Origin: Bacillota bacterium
Lineage (GTDB): Bacteria > Bacillota_A > Clostridia > Tissierellales > Peptoniphilaceae
Direction of reading: 5' to 3'
Assembly (NCBI GenBank): GCA_023418535.1
Contig: JAEZZN010000032.1
Location: forward strand, 1 to 33,726
DNA length: 33,726 nt
Every line of letters starts with the position of its first letter. Position 1 is the first letter of the stretch. Below the pieces are notes generated by a model. The model worked only from the letters and a program-made list of their open reading frames with translations, did no database searches and was not told where the DNA came from. Below, in pieces: positions 9,511 to 17,323 of the stretch. A program made the translations under genes and the position numbers.

Positions 9511-10542
9511 ATGAATACATTAAATTATATTGAAAAATTAACAAGTATACCTTCTCCAACAGGATATACTAATGAGATAGTATCTTATCTAAAACAAGAA
9601 ATAGAATCTTTTGGATATGAAACTTTTAAGACTAATAAAGGTGCTTTAATGGTTAGTGTTACTGGGAAGGATAATGAAAGACATAGAGTTGTAACAGCTC
9701 ATGTGGATACTCTTGGAGCGATAGTTAGAGCTATAAAACCAAATGGAAGATTAAAAATCGATTTAATAGGTGGATTTGTTTACAATTCAATTGAAGGAGA
9801 AAATTGTATAGTACATGTAAATAAAAATAATACAAAAATTAGCGGAACCATACTTATGCATCAAATCTCTGTACATGTATACAAAGATGCATCTACAGCA
9901 GAGAGAAATCAAGACAATATAGAAATAAGGCTTGATGCTAAAACTTCGTCTAAAAAAGAAACTGAAGATTTAGGGATTCAAGTGGGAGATTTTATTTCTT
10001 TTGATCCTCGTACAATTATTACTGAAACTGGATTTATAAAGAGCAGACATTTAGATGATAAAGTATCTGCAGCTATTTTAATAAATCAATTAAAAAAAAT
10101 TAAAGAAGAAAATATAGAATTGCCTCATACAACACATTTTTACTTCTCTAATAATGAAGAAATAGGTTATGGTGCAAATAGTTCTATATCTAAAGAAACT
10201 GTTGAGTATTTAGCTGTAGACATGGGAGCGATGGGGGATGATCAACAAACTGACGAATTTTCAGTTTCGATTTGTGTAAAAGATTCATCAGGTCCATATA
10301 ATTTTGATTTCAAGAAAAATTTAATTGAACTATGCGAAAAAAATAATATTCCATATAAATTAGATATTTATCCAAGATATGGTTCAGATGCATCAGCTGC
10401 AATGAGTGCTGGAGTAGATGTGAGACACGCTTTATTTGGAGCTGGAATTGAATCAAGTCATGCATATGAAAGAACTCATATAGAATCAGTTAACGCAACA
10501 GAGAAATTAGTAGAATCATATATAAATAGTGAAATGGAATAA
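9511..10542 (+). CDS. M42 family metallo-aminopeptidase (glutamyl aminopeptidase/endoglucanase-like)
   Basis: Cytoplasmic dinuclear-metal aminopeptidase that removes N-terminal residues from short peptides, probably as a large tetrahedral oligomer. Metal and catalytic motifs occur in order: TAHVDTLG (His64, Asp66), SRHLDDKVSAA (Asp182/183), SNNEEIGYG (Glu216/217), AVDMGA (Asp237) and the C-terminal ESSHAYERTH with a late His. Length is 343 residues, normal for the family. I chose ATG 9511 because AAAGGAGG lies just before it; the ATG at 9481 lies upstream of this ribosome site and around the -10. Older annotations call such genes cellulase M; the peptidase role is much more likely. It appears to be monocistronic. 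Confidence 0.9.
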   Translation: MNTLNYIEKLTSIPSPTGYTNEIVSYLKQEIESFGYETFKTNKGALMVSVTGKDNERHRVVTAHVDTLGAIVRAIKPNGRLKIDLIGGFVYNSIEGENCIVHVNKNNTKISGTILMHQISVHVYKDASTAERNQDNIEIRLDAKTSSKKETEDLGIQVGDFISFDPRTIITETGFIKSRHLDDKVSAAILINQLKKIKEENIELPHTTHFYFSNNEEIGYGANSSISKETVEYLAVDMGAMGDDQQTDEFSVSICVKDSSGPYNFDFKKNLIELCEKNNIPYKLDIYPRYGSDASAAMSAGVDVRHALFGAGIESSHAYERTHIESVNATEKLVESYINSEME

Positions 10543-10708
10543 GAATATTTTCGAAGAAGGATGAATGAAAATAATTAGATAAAAGAAGTAGTTATGAAAA
10601 TTTAAATAAGTATTTTGACAGGATTATTCTTTTGAAGAAATAAATGTTTTATTACAGATGAAGGGGAAATCTATGTAAAAGAAAATCAATTTTCTAAGTA
10701 AATTACTT

Positions 10709-10961
10709 TTTCTGAATTTCGGAATTTATTTTTCATTTCTCAGAAAAAAAATGATTATTTTTCGGTTTTTAGTTATTTTTTTTTAATTTCTCAGAAACTT
10801 ATCCAATACAAACCACATATTTAATCACTATATCTTTAGTTTGTTACATTTACTTAACATTTGCTATGAGTTTTTCTGTTACTTAAATTAAATTCTCAAT
10901 AAATCAGAAAAACAACACTTTTCTTTCTGATTTTTGAGATGAAAGTTCCAAAATTCAGAAA
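10709..10961. repeat. Cluster of six TCAGAAA/TTTCTGA words
   Basis: TTTCTGA occurs at 10709 and 10924, and its complement TCAGAAA at 10740, 10791, 10904 and 10955. Two copies share the longer word ATTTCTCAGAAA (10735-10746 and 10786-10797). Assuming roughly 76% A+T, fewer than 0.1 copies would be expected by chance in 253 bases, so the cluster is not random. Confidence 0.7.
10894..10939. repeat. Long inverted repeat in non-coding DNA
   Basis: TCTCAATAAATCAGAAA (10894-10910) pairs with TTTCTGATTTTTGAGA (10924-10939), giving about 15 base pairs with one bulge and a 13-base loop. There is no T-run after either arm, so it does not look like a simple terminator. Confidence 0.6.
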
Positions 10962-11230
10962 TGGTATCTAAGTGGTATATTTTTTTACGATAAATAGCAT
11001 ACCCACATCAAATCTTTGCAGAGTCTGAGACAGCGGGTATTTAAAAGGAGGGATTGTTCCTTACTTTCTAAAGCTTAAAAGATGTTACAATAAGAAAAGC
11101 TAAGATTCTAGAAAAGCTTATAATAATCTTTGCGTCTTCTTGGCAGAACAAACCAAACATTTTTAAGCTGAAAGTCAATAGTGGCGGTAGCCACAAATGA
11201 GATCTCAATAACCATCATCACAAAAAACAA

Positions 11231-11261
11231 AAAACGGTATACTCTAAAAGTATACCGTTTT
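11231..11261 (-). terminator. Terminator of adhE
   Basis: A perfect 13-bp stem with a five-base loop lies about 25 bases beyond the adhE stop. On the minus strand the stem is followed by TTTTTTGTTTTTT-like sequence, a strong U-tract. Confidence 0.9.
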
Positions 11262-11284
11262 ATTTATTTTTTATTAATTATATC

Positions 11285-13873
11285 TTAAACCCCTTCATAA
11301 GCTTGATATAAGATTTCTTTTAATTCTTCTATCATTGGCTCTTTTGGATTTGCTGTTGTACATTGATCTAGATAAGCTAGTTCAGCTAATTTATCAACTT
11401 TAGATTCAAATTCTTCTTTAGAAACTCCTTGATCTTTAATTGATAATTTCAAGTCTAAATCTTTACCTAAATCTATTACTGCTTGTACTAATTTTTCAAC
11501 TAATTCTTCTGTTGAATTTCCTTCTAAACCAGCTGCTTTAGCTATTCTTGCATAGTCTTCGTCAGCTCTAAAGTATTCATATTTAGCCCAAGCTTGAGTT
11601 TTACCATTGTTGATTGCGTTGTATCTAATTACATGTGGCATTAAGATTGCATTTGCATATCCGTGTGGAATATTAAATTCTGCACCAATCTTATGAGCTA
11701 ATGAGTGATTTATACCTAAGAATGCATTTGCGAATGCCATACCTGCAATCGTTGATGCATTATGCATTGTTTCTTTTGGTTCGTGTTTTTCAGTGTGATA
11801 TGATTCACGTAATGATTGGAATACTAATTCAACTGCTTGCAATGATAATCCTCTAGTATAGTCAGATGCCATAGCTGAAACATATGATTCGAATGCATGA
11901 GTTAATACGTCCATACCAGTATATGCTACCATTGATTTTGGTAATGAGTATGTGAATTGTGGATCAACTATTGCAACCGAAGGTGTAATAGAATAGTCAG
12001 CTATTGGATATTTAACACCAGTTTCACTATCTGTAATTACTGCGAATGGAGTAACTTCTGAACCTGTACCAGATGTTGTTGGAATACATACTAATTGACA
12101 TTTTTCTCCTAATTCTGGAATCTTGTATGCTCTCTTTCTAATATCAAGGAATTTTTGTTTTGCACCAAAGAAGTCGATTTCTGGGTGTTCATATTCTAAC
12201 CACATCATTTTAGCAGCGTCCATTGGAGAACCACCACCGATAGCTATAATTGTATCTGGTTCGAAATCTCTAATTTTATCTAAACCTCTTTTAACTGTGT
12301 TTGTTGTTGGATCTGGTTCAACATCTGAGAAGATTTCATATTTAACATCATTTGATCTTCTTCTTAATACGTCAACTACTCTTGCAACTAGCCCAAACTT
12401 AACCATTCCAGGGTCTGTGATAATAACAACTCTTTCAATATTAGGCATTTTTTCAAGATATCTAACTGAGTTCTTTTCAAAGTATAATTTTGATGGAAGT
12501 TTTTGCCATTGCATATTATTTCTCCTTTTAGCTATAGTCTTAACATTAATTAGGTGTTTAACACTTACGTTTTCACTTACTGAGTTGTGTCCGTAAGAAC
12601 CACATCCAAGTGTTAATGAAGGTGTCATTTCATTATATAAGTCACCTATACCACCAATTGATGAAGGAGAGTTTACAAGAATTCTACAAGCTTCCATTTC
12701 TTGTGCAAATGCTTCGATTAAATCATTGTTTCCACCATGTGTGTGTATAGATGCTGAGTGTCCCATACCATTTAATTCAAGCATTTGTTTTGCTTTTTTG
12801 AATCCGTCTTCATGATTTTCTGCTTTAATAAATGCAAGTACTGGAGAAAGTTTTTCTCTAGTTAAAGGATAATCTGGACCGATACCTTCAACTTCAGCTA
12901 TTAATAATTTTGTTCCTTCTGGAATAGTAATTCCTGCATTTTCAGCGATGAAAGTTGCTGGTTTACCAACTATATCTGGATTAGCAGCACCTTTTTCTAA
13001 ATTAATTACATATTTTTCTAATTTTTTAATATCTTTCTTTGGAACAAAGTAGGCTCTATTTCTTTCGAATTCTTTCTTAACTTCATCATATATTTCTTTA
13101 TCGCAGATAACAGCTTGTTCTGAAGCACAAATCATACCATTATCAAAAGTTTTTGAAACTACTAAGTCATTTACTGCTGTTCTAATATTACATGTCTTTT
13201 CGAAATAAGCAGGAACATTACCAGCTCCAACCCCTAATGCTGGTTTACCTGTAGAGTAAGCTGCATTTACTAGAGCGTTACCACCTGTTGCAAGAGTTAT
13301 TGCTACATCTTTATGATTCATTAGATTTCCTGTTGCTTCTATTGAAGGTTTTGTAATCCATTGAATACAATTTTTTGGTGCTCCAGCTTTAACAGCTGCT
13401 TCATAAACTGTTTTAGCTGCTAATGCAGAACAGTTTTGAGCATTTGGATGGAATGCAAATACTATTGGGTTTCTAGCCATTATTGAAACTATTGCTTTGA
13501 ACATTACTGTTGATGTTGGATTTGTTACAGGAGTAATACCAGCAACTACACCAAGAGGAGAAGCTACTTTGATAATTCCTGTTTGCATATCTCTATCAAT
13601 TACACCACATGTCTTTGTATATTTTATTGAGTGCCAAATTGTTTCAGTAGAGTATAGGTTTTTAATACATTTATCTTCATAAACCCCTCTTTTTGTTTCT
13701 TCTACTGCAGCCTTAGCAAGTACCATATGTTGATCAACACCAGCCATAACCATAGCATGTACAATTTTATTAATTTGTTCTTGATCAAATTTCATTAATT
13801 CTTTTAAAGATTCTTTTGCATTTTTTACTAAAATATCAACTTCATTGTTTGTTACTTTTTCTTTTGTAGCCAT
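11285..13873 (-). CDS. adhE: Bifunctional acetaldehyde-CoA/alcohol dehydrogenase AdhE
   Basis: Reduces acetyl-CoA to acetaldehyde and then to ethanol using two NADH, regenerating NAD+ during fermentation; the protein forms spirosomes in the cytoplasm. The N-terminal aldehyde dehydrogenase domain (about 1-440) contains ATGGNALVNAAY, GVGAGNVPAY and catalytic Cys249 in MICASEQAV. The C-terminal iron alcohol dehydrogenase domain has AIGGGSPMDAAKMMW, PTTSGTGSE and the metal-ligand region GINHSLAHKIGAEFNIPHG. The 862-residue length is typical. The ATG follows GGAGG on the minus strand. It is monocistronic with its own promoter and terminator. Several Rex-like half-sites surround its promoter, suggesting NADH/NAD+ control. 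Confidence 0.98.
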   Translation of the reverse strand: MATKEKVTNNEVDILVKNAKESLKELMKFDQEQINKIVHAMVMAGVDQHMVLAKAAVEETKRGVYEDKCIKNLYSTETIWHSIKYTKTCGVIDRDMQTGIIKVASPLGVVAGITPVTNPTSTVMFKAIVSIMARNPIVFAFHPNAQNCSALAAKTVYEAAVKAGAPKNCIQWITKPSIEATGNLMNHKDVAITLATGGNALVNAAYSTGKPALGVGAGNVPAYFEKTCNIRTAVNDLVVSKTFDNGMICASEQAVICDKEIYDEVKKEFERNRAYFVPKKDIKKLEKYVINLEKGAANPDIVGKPATFIAENAGITIPEGTKLLIAEVEGIGPDYPLTREKLSPVLAFIKAENHEDGFKKAKQMLELNGMGHSASIHTHGGNNDLIEAFAQEMEACRILVNSPSSIGGIGDLYNEMTPSLTLGCGSYGHNSVSENVSVKHLINVKTIAKRRNNMQWQKLPSKLYFEKNSVRYLEKMPNIERVVIITDPGMVKFGLVARVVDVLRRRSNDVKYEIFSDVEPDPTTNTVKRGLDKIRDFEPDTIIAIGGGSPMDAAKMMWLEYEHPEIDFFGAKQKFLDIRKRAYKIPELGEKCQLVCIPTTSGTGSEVTPFAVITDSETGVKYPIADYSITPSVAIVDPQFTYSLPKSMVAYTGMDVLTHAFESYVSAMASDYTRGLSLQAVELVFQSLRESYHTEKHEPKETMHNASTIAGMAFANAFLGINHSLAHKIGAEFNIPHGYANAILMPHVIRYNAINNGKTQAWAKYEYFRADEDYARIAKAAGLEGNSTEELVEKLVQAVIDLGKDLDLKLSIKDQGVSKEEFESKVDKLAELAYLDQCTTANPKEPMIEELKEILYQAYEGV

Positions 13874-13904
13874 AGTTCCTCCACATATTTTTTATGATAA
13901 TTAA

Positions 13905-13915
13905 TTGTTTAACAA
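13905..13915. promoter_or_regulatory. Rex-like site just downstream of the adhE start of transcription
   Basis: TTGTTTAACAA contains the Rex half-site TTAACAA and a near-symmetric partner without the usual spacer. It lies a few bases downstream of the expected adhE transcription start, a position suited to repression. It is not a full Rex consensus (TTGTTAANNNNTTAACAA), so binding is an inference. Confidence 0.4.
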
Positions 13916-13925
13916 CTACATTTAT

Positions 13926-13954
13926 ATAATAGCCTATTTTTTTTGCTTTGTAAA
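13926..13954 (-). promoter_or_regulatory. Promoter of adhE
   Basis: On the minus strand TTTACA (13949-13954) is followed after exactly 17 bases by TATTAT (13926-13931), leaving an mRNA leader of about 45 bases. Confidence 0.65.
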
Positions 13955-13958
13955 TATA

Positions 13959-13976
13959 GTTCACAATGATAACAAT
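13959..13976. promoter_or_regulatory. Rex-like direct half-sites upstream of the adhE -35
   Basis: On the minus strand two direct copies, ATTGTTAT and ATTGTGAA, lie next to each other just upstream of the adhE -35. They resemble TTGTTAA/TTGTGAA Rex half-sites but are in the same orientation rather than inverted. Confidence 0.3.
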
Positions 13977-14088
13977 TTCATAAAAAATAAATATTAAATT
14001 AATTTAACAATTAGAAAAAGAGTCTGTCTATGATTGTTGATAAATACTGCTTTTATTAGATTGCATATAAATGGTATATTACACTGAA

Positions 14089-14105
14089 TTGTTAATATAT
14101 TAGAG
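14089..14105. promoter_or_regulatory. Rex-like operator between adhE and the chimeric gene
   Basis: TTGTTAATATATTAGAG matches TTGTTAANNNNTTAACAA through the first 14 positions, with the right half-site incomplete. Further TTAACAA half-sites lie at 14004-14010 and 14167-14173. The site lies about 160-175 bases upstream of the adhE promoter and about 150 bases before the divergent chimeric gene. Confidence 0.4.
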
Positions 14106-14176
14106 TGTTATATTTTTTTTTCTTATATTATATTTAACATAGACTTAATAAATACATACAAGTTATTTAACAATTC

Positions 14177-14182
14177 TATAAT
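14177..14182 (+). promoter_or_regulatory. Candidate -10 for the chimeric secreted gene
   Basis: A perfect TATAAT lies 66 bases before the start codon. No good -35 is seen at normal spacing. A TTAACAA half-site (14167-14173) is immediately upstream, so a Rex-type regulator could affect this promoter too. Confidence 0.4.
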
Positions 14183-14248
14183 ACAAAATATATGGGAATG
14201 TAACTAAATGAAAATAAATATAAGGTAGCATTTTAATTGGAGGACTTG

Positions 14249-15220
14249 ATGAATATTAAGAATATATATAGAAGAAGTTTATCACTTTTACTTGCTTTAG
14301 CTATAGTATTTCCGTTTATTGTTGGAATTACAACGAACTTTGCAGGTACAGGAGCAGAAAATGACCCATATACTGTACAAGAAGCTATAGAAAATAATAG
14401 CGGTATAAAAAATGTAGAAGGATATATAATCGGTAGCGCTAAGAGTGGTTCTGGTGGATATGTCTTAAATGACAAAGACGTTAATTCCAACATAGTTATT
14501 GCAGACAGCAAAGATGAAAAAGATACTAGTAAAATGCTAATAGTTCAATTGCCAACAAAAATAGATTTTGAAGCAAGAGATAAAGATGATAATTTCATAT
14601 CTCATAAAGATTTAACTCCAAAAGAATTTTTTGAATTAATAGATATGGATTTAGATCAATATATTTCAGTAATAAATGCGCCTACTAAAGATAAACCTTT
14701 CTTAAATTCATATACTGTAGAATATCTAGGTAATGTAATAGAAGGGGATAGAGTAAAGTATGTAAATATTGAAATAGAAGACATGAAAAAAGCAGTATTA
14801 GATCAATTAAGAGACAATGAACCAGTATGGTTTGGTTGTGATGTTGGACAATTTTTCTATAGAAAAAATTCAAGACTAGATTTAGAAACTGTTAATATTA
14901 TGGACATGTTTGATGTAGATTATGACTTTAATAAAGAAGATAGACTAGATTACAATGAATCATTAATGACACATGCAATGGTGTTTATGGGATGTAACTA
15001 TGATGAAGAAAATAATAAAGTAGATAGATATAGAGTAGAAAACTCATGGGGAGATAAATCAGGAGAAAAAGGTTTCTTAGTGATGAGTGATGAATGGTTT
15101 GAAGAATATATGTATCAAGCTTTAATTAATAAAAAACATTTATCAAAGGAAATAATAGATGCATATGAAAAAGAGCCTATTAAGTTAAAACCATTGGATC
15201 CAATGGGTTCATTAGCATAA
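14249..15220 (+). CDS. Chimera: signal peptide and partial DUF6359-like domain joined to the C-terminal half of aminopeptidase C
   Basis: Residues 1 to about 32 form a secretion signal (NIKNIYRR, then a long hydrophobic stretch). Residues 35-103 resemble the start of the DUF6359 OB-fold domain of secreted nucleases (DPYTVQEAIENNSG, VEGYIIGS, ADSKDEKDTSKMLIVQLP). From about residue 105 to the end it matches the C-terminal half of peptidase C1B (PepC/bleomycin hydrolase): LTPKEFFE, INAPTKDKP, TVEYLGNV, EPVWFGCDVGQ, LDYNESLMTHAMV with catalytic His242, ENSWGDKSGEKG with catalytic Asn265, and the terminal DPMGSLA. The N-terminal half with the catalytic Cys is absent, so it should be inactive as a peptidase. 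PepC is normally cytoplasmic and about 440 residues. The join lies near 14555-14570. I start at ATG 14249 behind GGAGG. It is a fusion by deletion/recombination or an assembly artefact. Confidence 0.85.
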   Translation: MNIKNIYRRSLSLLLALAIVFPFIVGITTNFAGTGAENDPYTVQEAIENNSGIKNVEGYIIGSAKSGSGGYVLNDKDVNSNIVIADSKDEKDTSKMLIVQLPTKIDFEARDKDDNFISHKDLTPKEFFELIDMDLDQYISVINAPTKDKPFLNSYTVEYLGNVIEGDRVKYVNIEIEDMKKAVLDQLRDNEPVWFGCDVGQFFYRKNSRLDLETVNIMDMFDVDYDFNKEDRLDYNESLMTHAMVFMGCNYDEENNKVDRYRVENSWGDKSGEKGFLVMSDEWFEEYMYQALINKKHLSKEIIDAYEKEPIKLKPLDPMGSLA

Positions 15221-15243
15221 TATAAAATAGGTAATATTATTAT

Positions 15244-15285
15244 AAAAGACAGTAAATTTTAGAGTTAAACTTACTGTCTTTTTTA
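15244..15285 (+). terminator. Terminator after the chimeric gene
   Basis: Arms AAAAGACAGTAA (15244-15255) and TTACTGTCTTTT (15271-15282) form a perfect 12-bp stem with a 15-base loop running into a T-run. Confidence 0.85.
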
Positions 15286-15377
15286 TATAGTGAAAAACAT
15301 ATAATAGATTTTAAGAATATCTAAAAGAATGTTATAAAATAATATGAATTGAGATGAAAGTATAAATTTTTCTTAAA

Positions 15378-15406
15378 TTTACAAATATTAATATATACTA
15401 TATATA
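15378..15406 (+). promoter_or_regulatory. Promoter of the GH13 amylase gene
   Basis: TTTACA (15378-15383) and TATATA (15401-15406) are spaced by 17 bases and end 22 bases before the start codon. The surrounding AT-rich sequence offers other -10 choices, such as TATACT at 15394, so the exact element is uncertain. The remainder of this gap is AT-rich spacer. Confidence 0.45.
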
Positions 15407-15428
15407 AAGATTATATTATGAGGATTAT

Positions 15429-17321
15429 ATGGAAAGAATAATAAATAGTTTTTATCACGATTCAACAAAATATTTTGTTTCAAATACATTTCCTAAAATA
15501 GGAGATGAAATAAATATTAAATGCAGATTTTTACGAAATGACAAAATAAAAGATGTGTTTATAAGATATAGAAAATTCGGTGAAGAAGTTATTCAACAAA
15601 TGGAATTTGACTATGAAAAAAATGGACTATCTTATTATACGACAAAAGTTAAAATGAGAGAGGATATTTTTTCTTATATATTTATATTGACTACAATAGA
15701 TGAAGTTTATTACTTCAATCAAAGAGGAGCTTTTAATTATAGACTTGATAATTCAAATAATTTTAAAATTCTTGTAAATTACAACGCTCCATCTTGGATG
15801 AGTAAAACAGTGTTTTATCAAATAATGCCTGACAGGTTTAGAAATGGTGATGATTCTATTACTATAAAAAGTGAGGATTATATATATCAAGGAAAAAGCC
15901 CTATAACTATGAGTTGGGATGAGAAGCCTTATGAATGGCCGATTACTAAAAATTTAGATTTTTATGGAGGGGATTTCTACGGTATAATTGAAAAATTAGA
16001 TTATTTACAAGAATTAGGAATTAATGCTATTTATTTAAATCCTATTTTCAAATCGCCAACTATGCACAAATATGATGCTCTTGATTATCTTGAAATAGAT
16101 CCAACTCTTGGAGGTGATGAAGCTTTTATAGAACTTTCTAAAGAAATTCATAAAAGAGGAATGAAAGTTATTTTAGATATTTCGATAAATCATACATCTT
16201 CATCAGCAAAATGGTTTAATAAAGATGGAGAATTTTATGATAAATCAATAGGAGCCTATAATAATCCAGATTCTGAATATCGAGAATTCTATTTTATAGA
16301 AGATGATGGTTCTTATTATAAATGGAATGGTGTTGATACAATGCCAGTTTTAAATTATGGAAGTCAAAAATTACGAGACATAATTTATAGAGATGAAAAT
16401 TCTGTTATTAAAAAATACTTAAAAGAACCATATAATATTGATGGATGGAGATTTGATGTAGCGGATGTAATGGCTAGAAATGAAAAGCTAAATGTTTATT
16501 ATGAGGTTTGGGAAGAAATAAATGAGGCTGTAAAATCTGTAAATAAAAATGCTCTAATACTCTCTGAAGAGTGGCAAGATGCTCCAGAAATGTATAATGG
16601 TAAAAGATGGGATTCTACTATGAACTATTTTGGTTCAAATCTTCCAATTAGAGAATTTGCTGGAGAAATAGATGTATTTACTAGAAGAAATGAAAAATTA
16701 TCTATACTAAAACCATATTTTTCAGCGGAAAATCTAAAAGAAAGAATATTACAAACAATTGTAAATCAGGCTGATATGATTAATTATCAAATGTTCAATT
16801 TAGTAAATAGTCATGATATAACCAGATTAAATAATAATCCGGAAATATCTTACGAAAAATATGTAGGTGCAATAACTACATTATTTGGAATTCCTGGTGC
16901 TGTAAATATTTATTATGGAGATGAAGTTTACTTAGATGGTCATATTAATTCCTATGAAGGATGTAGATATCCAATGAATTGGGATGAAAACCTAAATGAA
17001 ATAGAAACTAAAACATATAATTTATATAAAAAATTAATTTATTTAAAAACCAAAAAAGAAGCTTTTCAATTTGGTGGATTTAAAGTGATATATGCAAAAG
17101 GCGATGTATTTGCTTTTACTAGATTTACAGAGGATGAAGCATATATAATAGTGTGGAGTAAGTCTGAAAAAGAAAAAAATCTTGATATAGATTTATCTGA
17201 AATCGGATTATTTGAAAATTTTGAAATAGAAATGGGACAAGCTAAAGTAAAATTTAGAAACAAGGAAATTATTTCTTTAGATATTTATCCTATGTCGACT
17301 ATTATTTTAAGGATGGAGTAA
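15429..17321 (+). CDS. GH13 alpha-glycosidase (neopullulanase/cyclomaltodextrinase/maltodextrin glucosidase type)
   Basis: Hydrolyses alpha-glucosidic bonds in maltodextrins or related oligosaccharides. There is no signal peptide, so it acts on imported sugars in the cytoplasm. An N-terminal beta domain (about 1-115) precedes the TIM barrel, which begins at VFYQIMPDRFRNGD. Conserved GH13 regions are present: DISINHTS (250-257), GWRFDVAD with nucleophile Asp343, LILSEEWQDA with acid/base Glu380, and NSHDITR with Asp463. A C-terminal beta domain ends the 630 residues. The N-terminal domain and the MPDRF motif favour the GH13_20 neopullulanase group, but exact substrate cannot be fixed. Start follows GAGGATT. 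prmA begins three bases after its stop, so the two are probably cotranscribed. Confidence 0.9.
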   Translation: MERIINSFYHDSTKYFVSNTFPKIGDEINIKCRFLRNDKIKDVFIRYRKFGEEVIQQMEFDYEKNGLSYYTTKVKMREDIFSYIFILTTIDEVYYFNQRGAFNYRLDNSNNFKILVNYNAPSWMSKTVFYQIMPDRFRNGDDSITIKSEDYIYQGKSPITMSWDEKPYEWPITKNLDFYGGDFYGIIEKLDYLQELGINAIYLNPIFKSPTMHKYDALDYLEIDPTLGGDEAFIELSKEIHKRGMKVILDISINHTSSSAKWFNKDGEFYDKSIGAYNNPDSEYREFYFIEDDGSYYKWNGVDTMPVLNYGSQKLRDIIYRDENSVIKKYLKEPYNIDGWRFDVADVMARNEKLNVYYEVWEEINEAVKSVNKNALILSEEWQDAPEMYNGKRWDSTMNYFGSNLPIREFAGEIDVFTRRNEKLSILKPYFSAENLKERILQTIVNQADMINYQMFNLVNSHDITRLNNNPEISYEKYVGAITTLFGIPGAVNIYYGDEVYLDGHINSYEGCRYPMNWDENLNEIETKTYNLYKKLIYLKTKKEAFQFGGFKVIYAKGDVFAFTRFTEDEAYIIVWSKSEKEKNLDIDLSEIGLFENFEIEMGQAKVKFRNKEIISLDIYPMSTIILRME

Positions 17322-17323
17322 AA

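Larger units (their letters stand above)
10543..11230. other. Non-coding region between the M42 peptidase and adhE
   Basis: About 690 bases without a credible gene. The first 160 bases look like ordinary spacer. 10709-10961 holds a cluster of TCAGAAA/TTTCTGA words and a long hairpin (separate entries). 10990-11230 is richer in G+C and contains inverted ATACCC/GGGTAT arms (10999-11004 and 11035-11040), a GTGGC-GGTA-GCCAC stem-loop (11181-11194) and the palindrome GAGATCTC. Short frames of under 45 codons exist on both strands but have no recognisable product. It may be a decayed mobile element or repeat, or encode a structured RNA. Confidence 0.5.

Noticed and set aside
11072..11200. Plus-strand frame of about 42 codons in the same region
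   Set aside because: It has no start codon in a sensible place and no recognisable family; could be a remnant but cannot be supported.
11108..11218. Minus-strand frame of 36 codons in the region downstream of adhE
   Set aside because: No ribosome site of note, no recognisable product and it lies beyond the adhE terminator; most likely chance.
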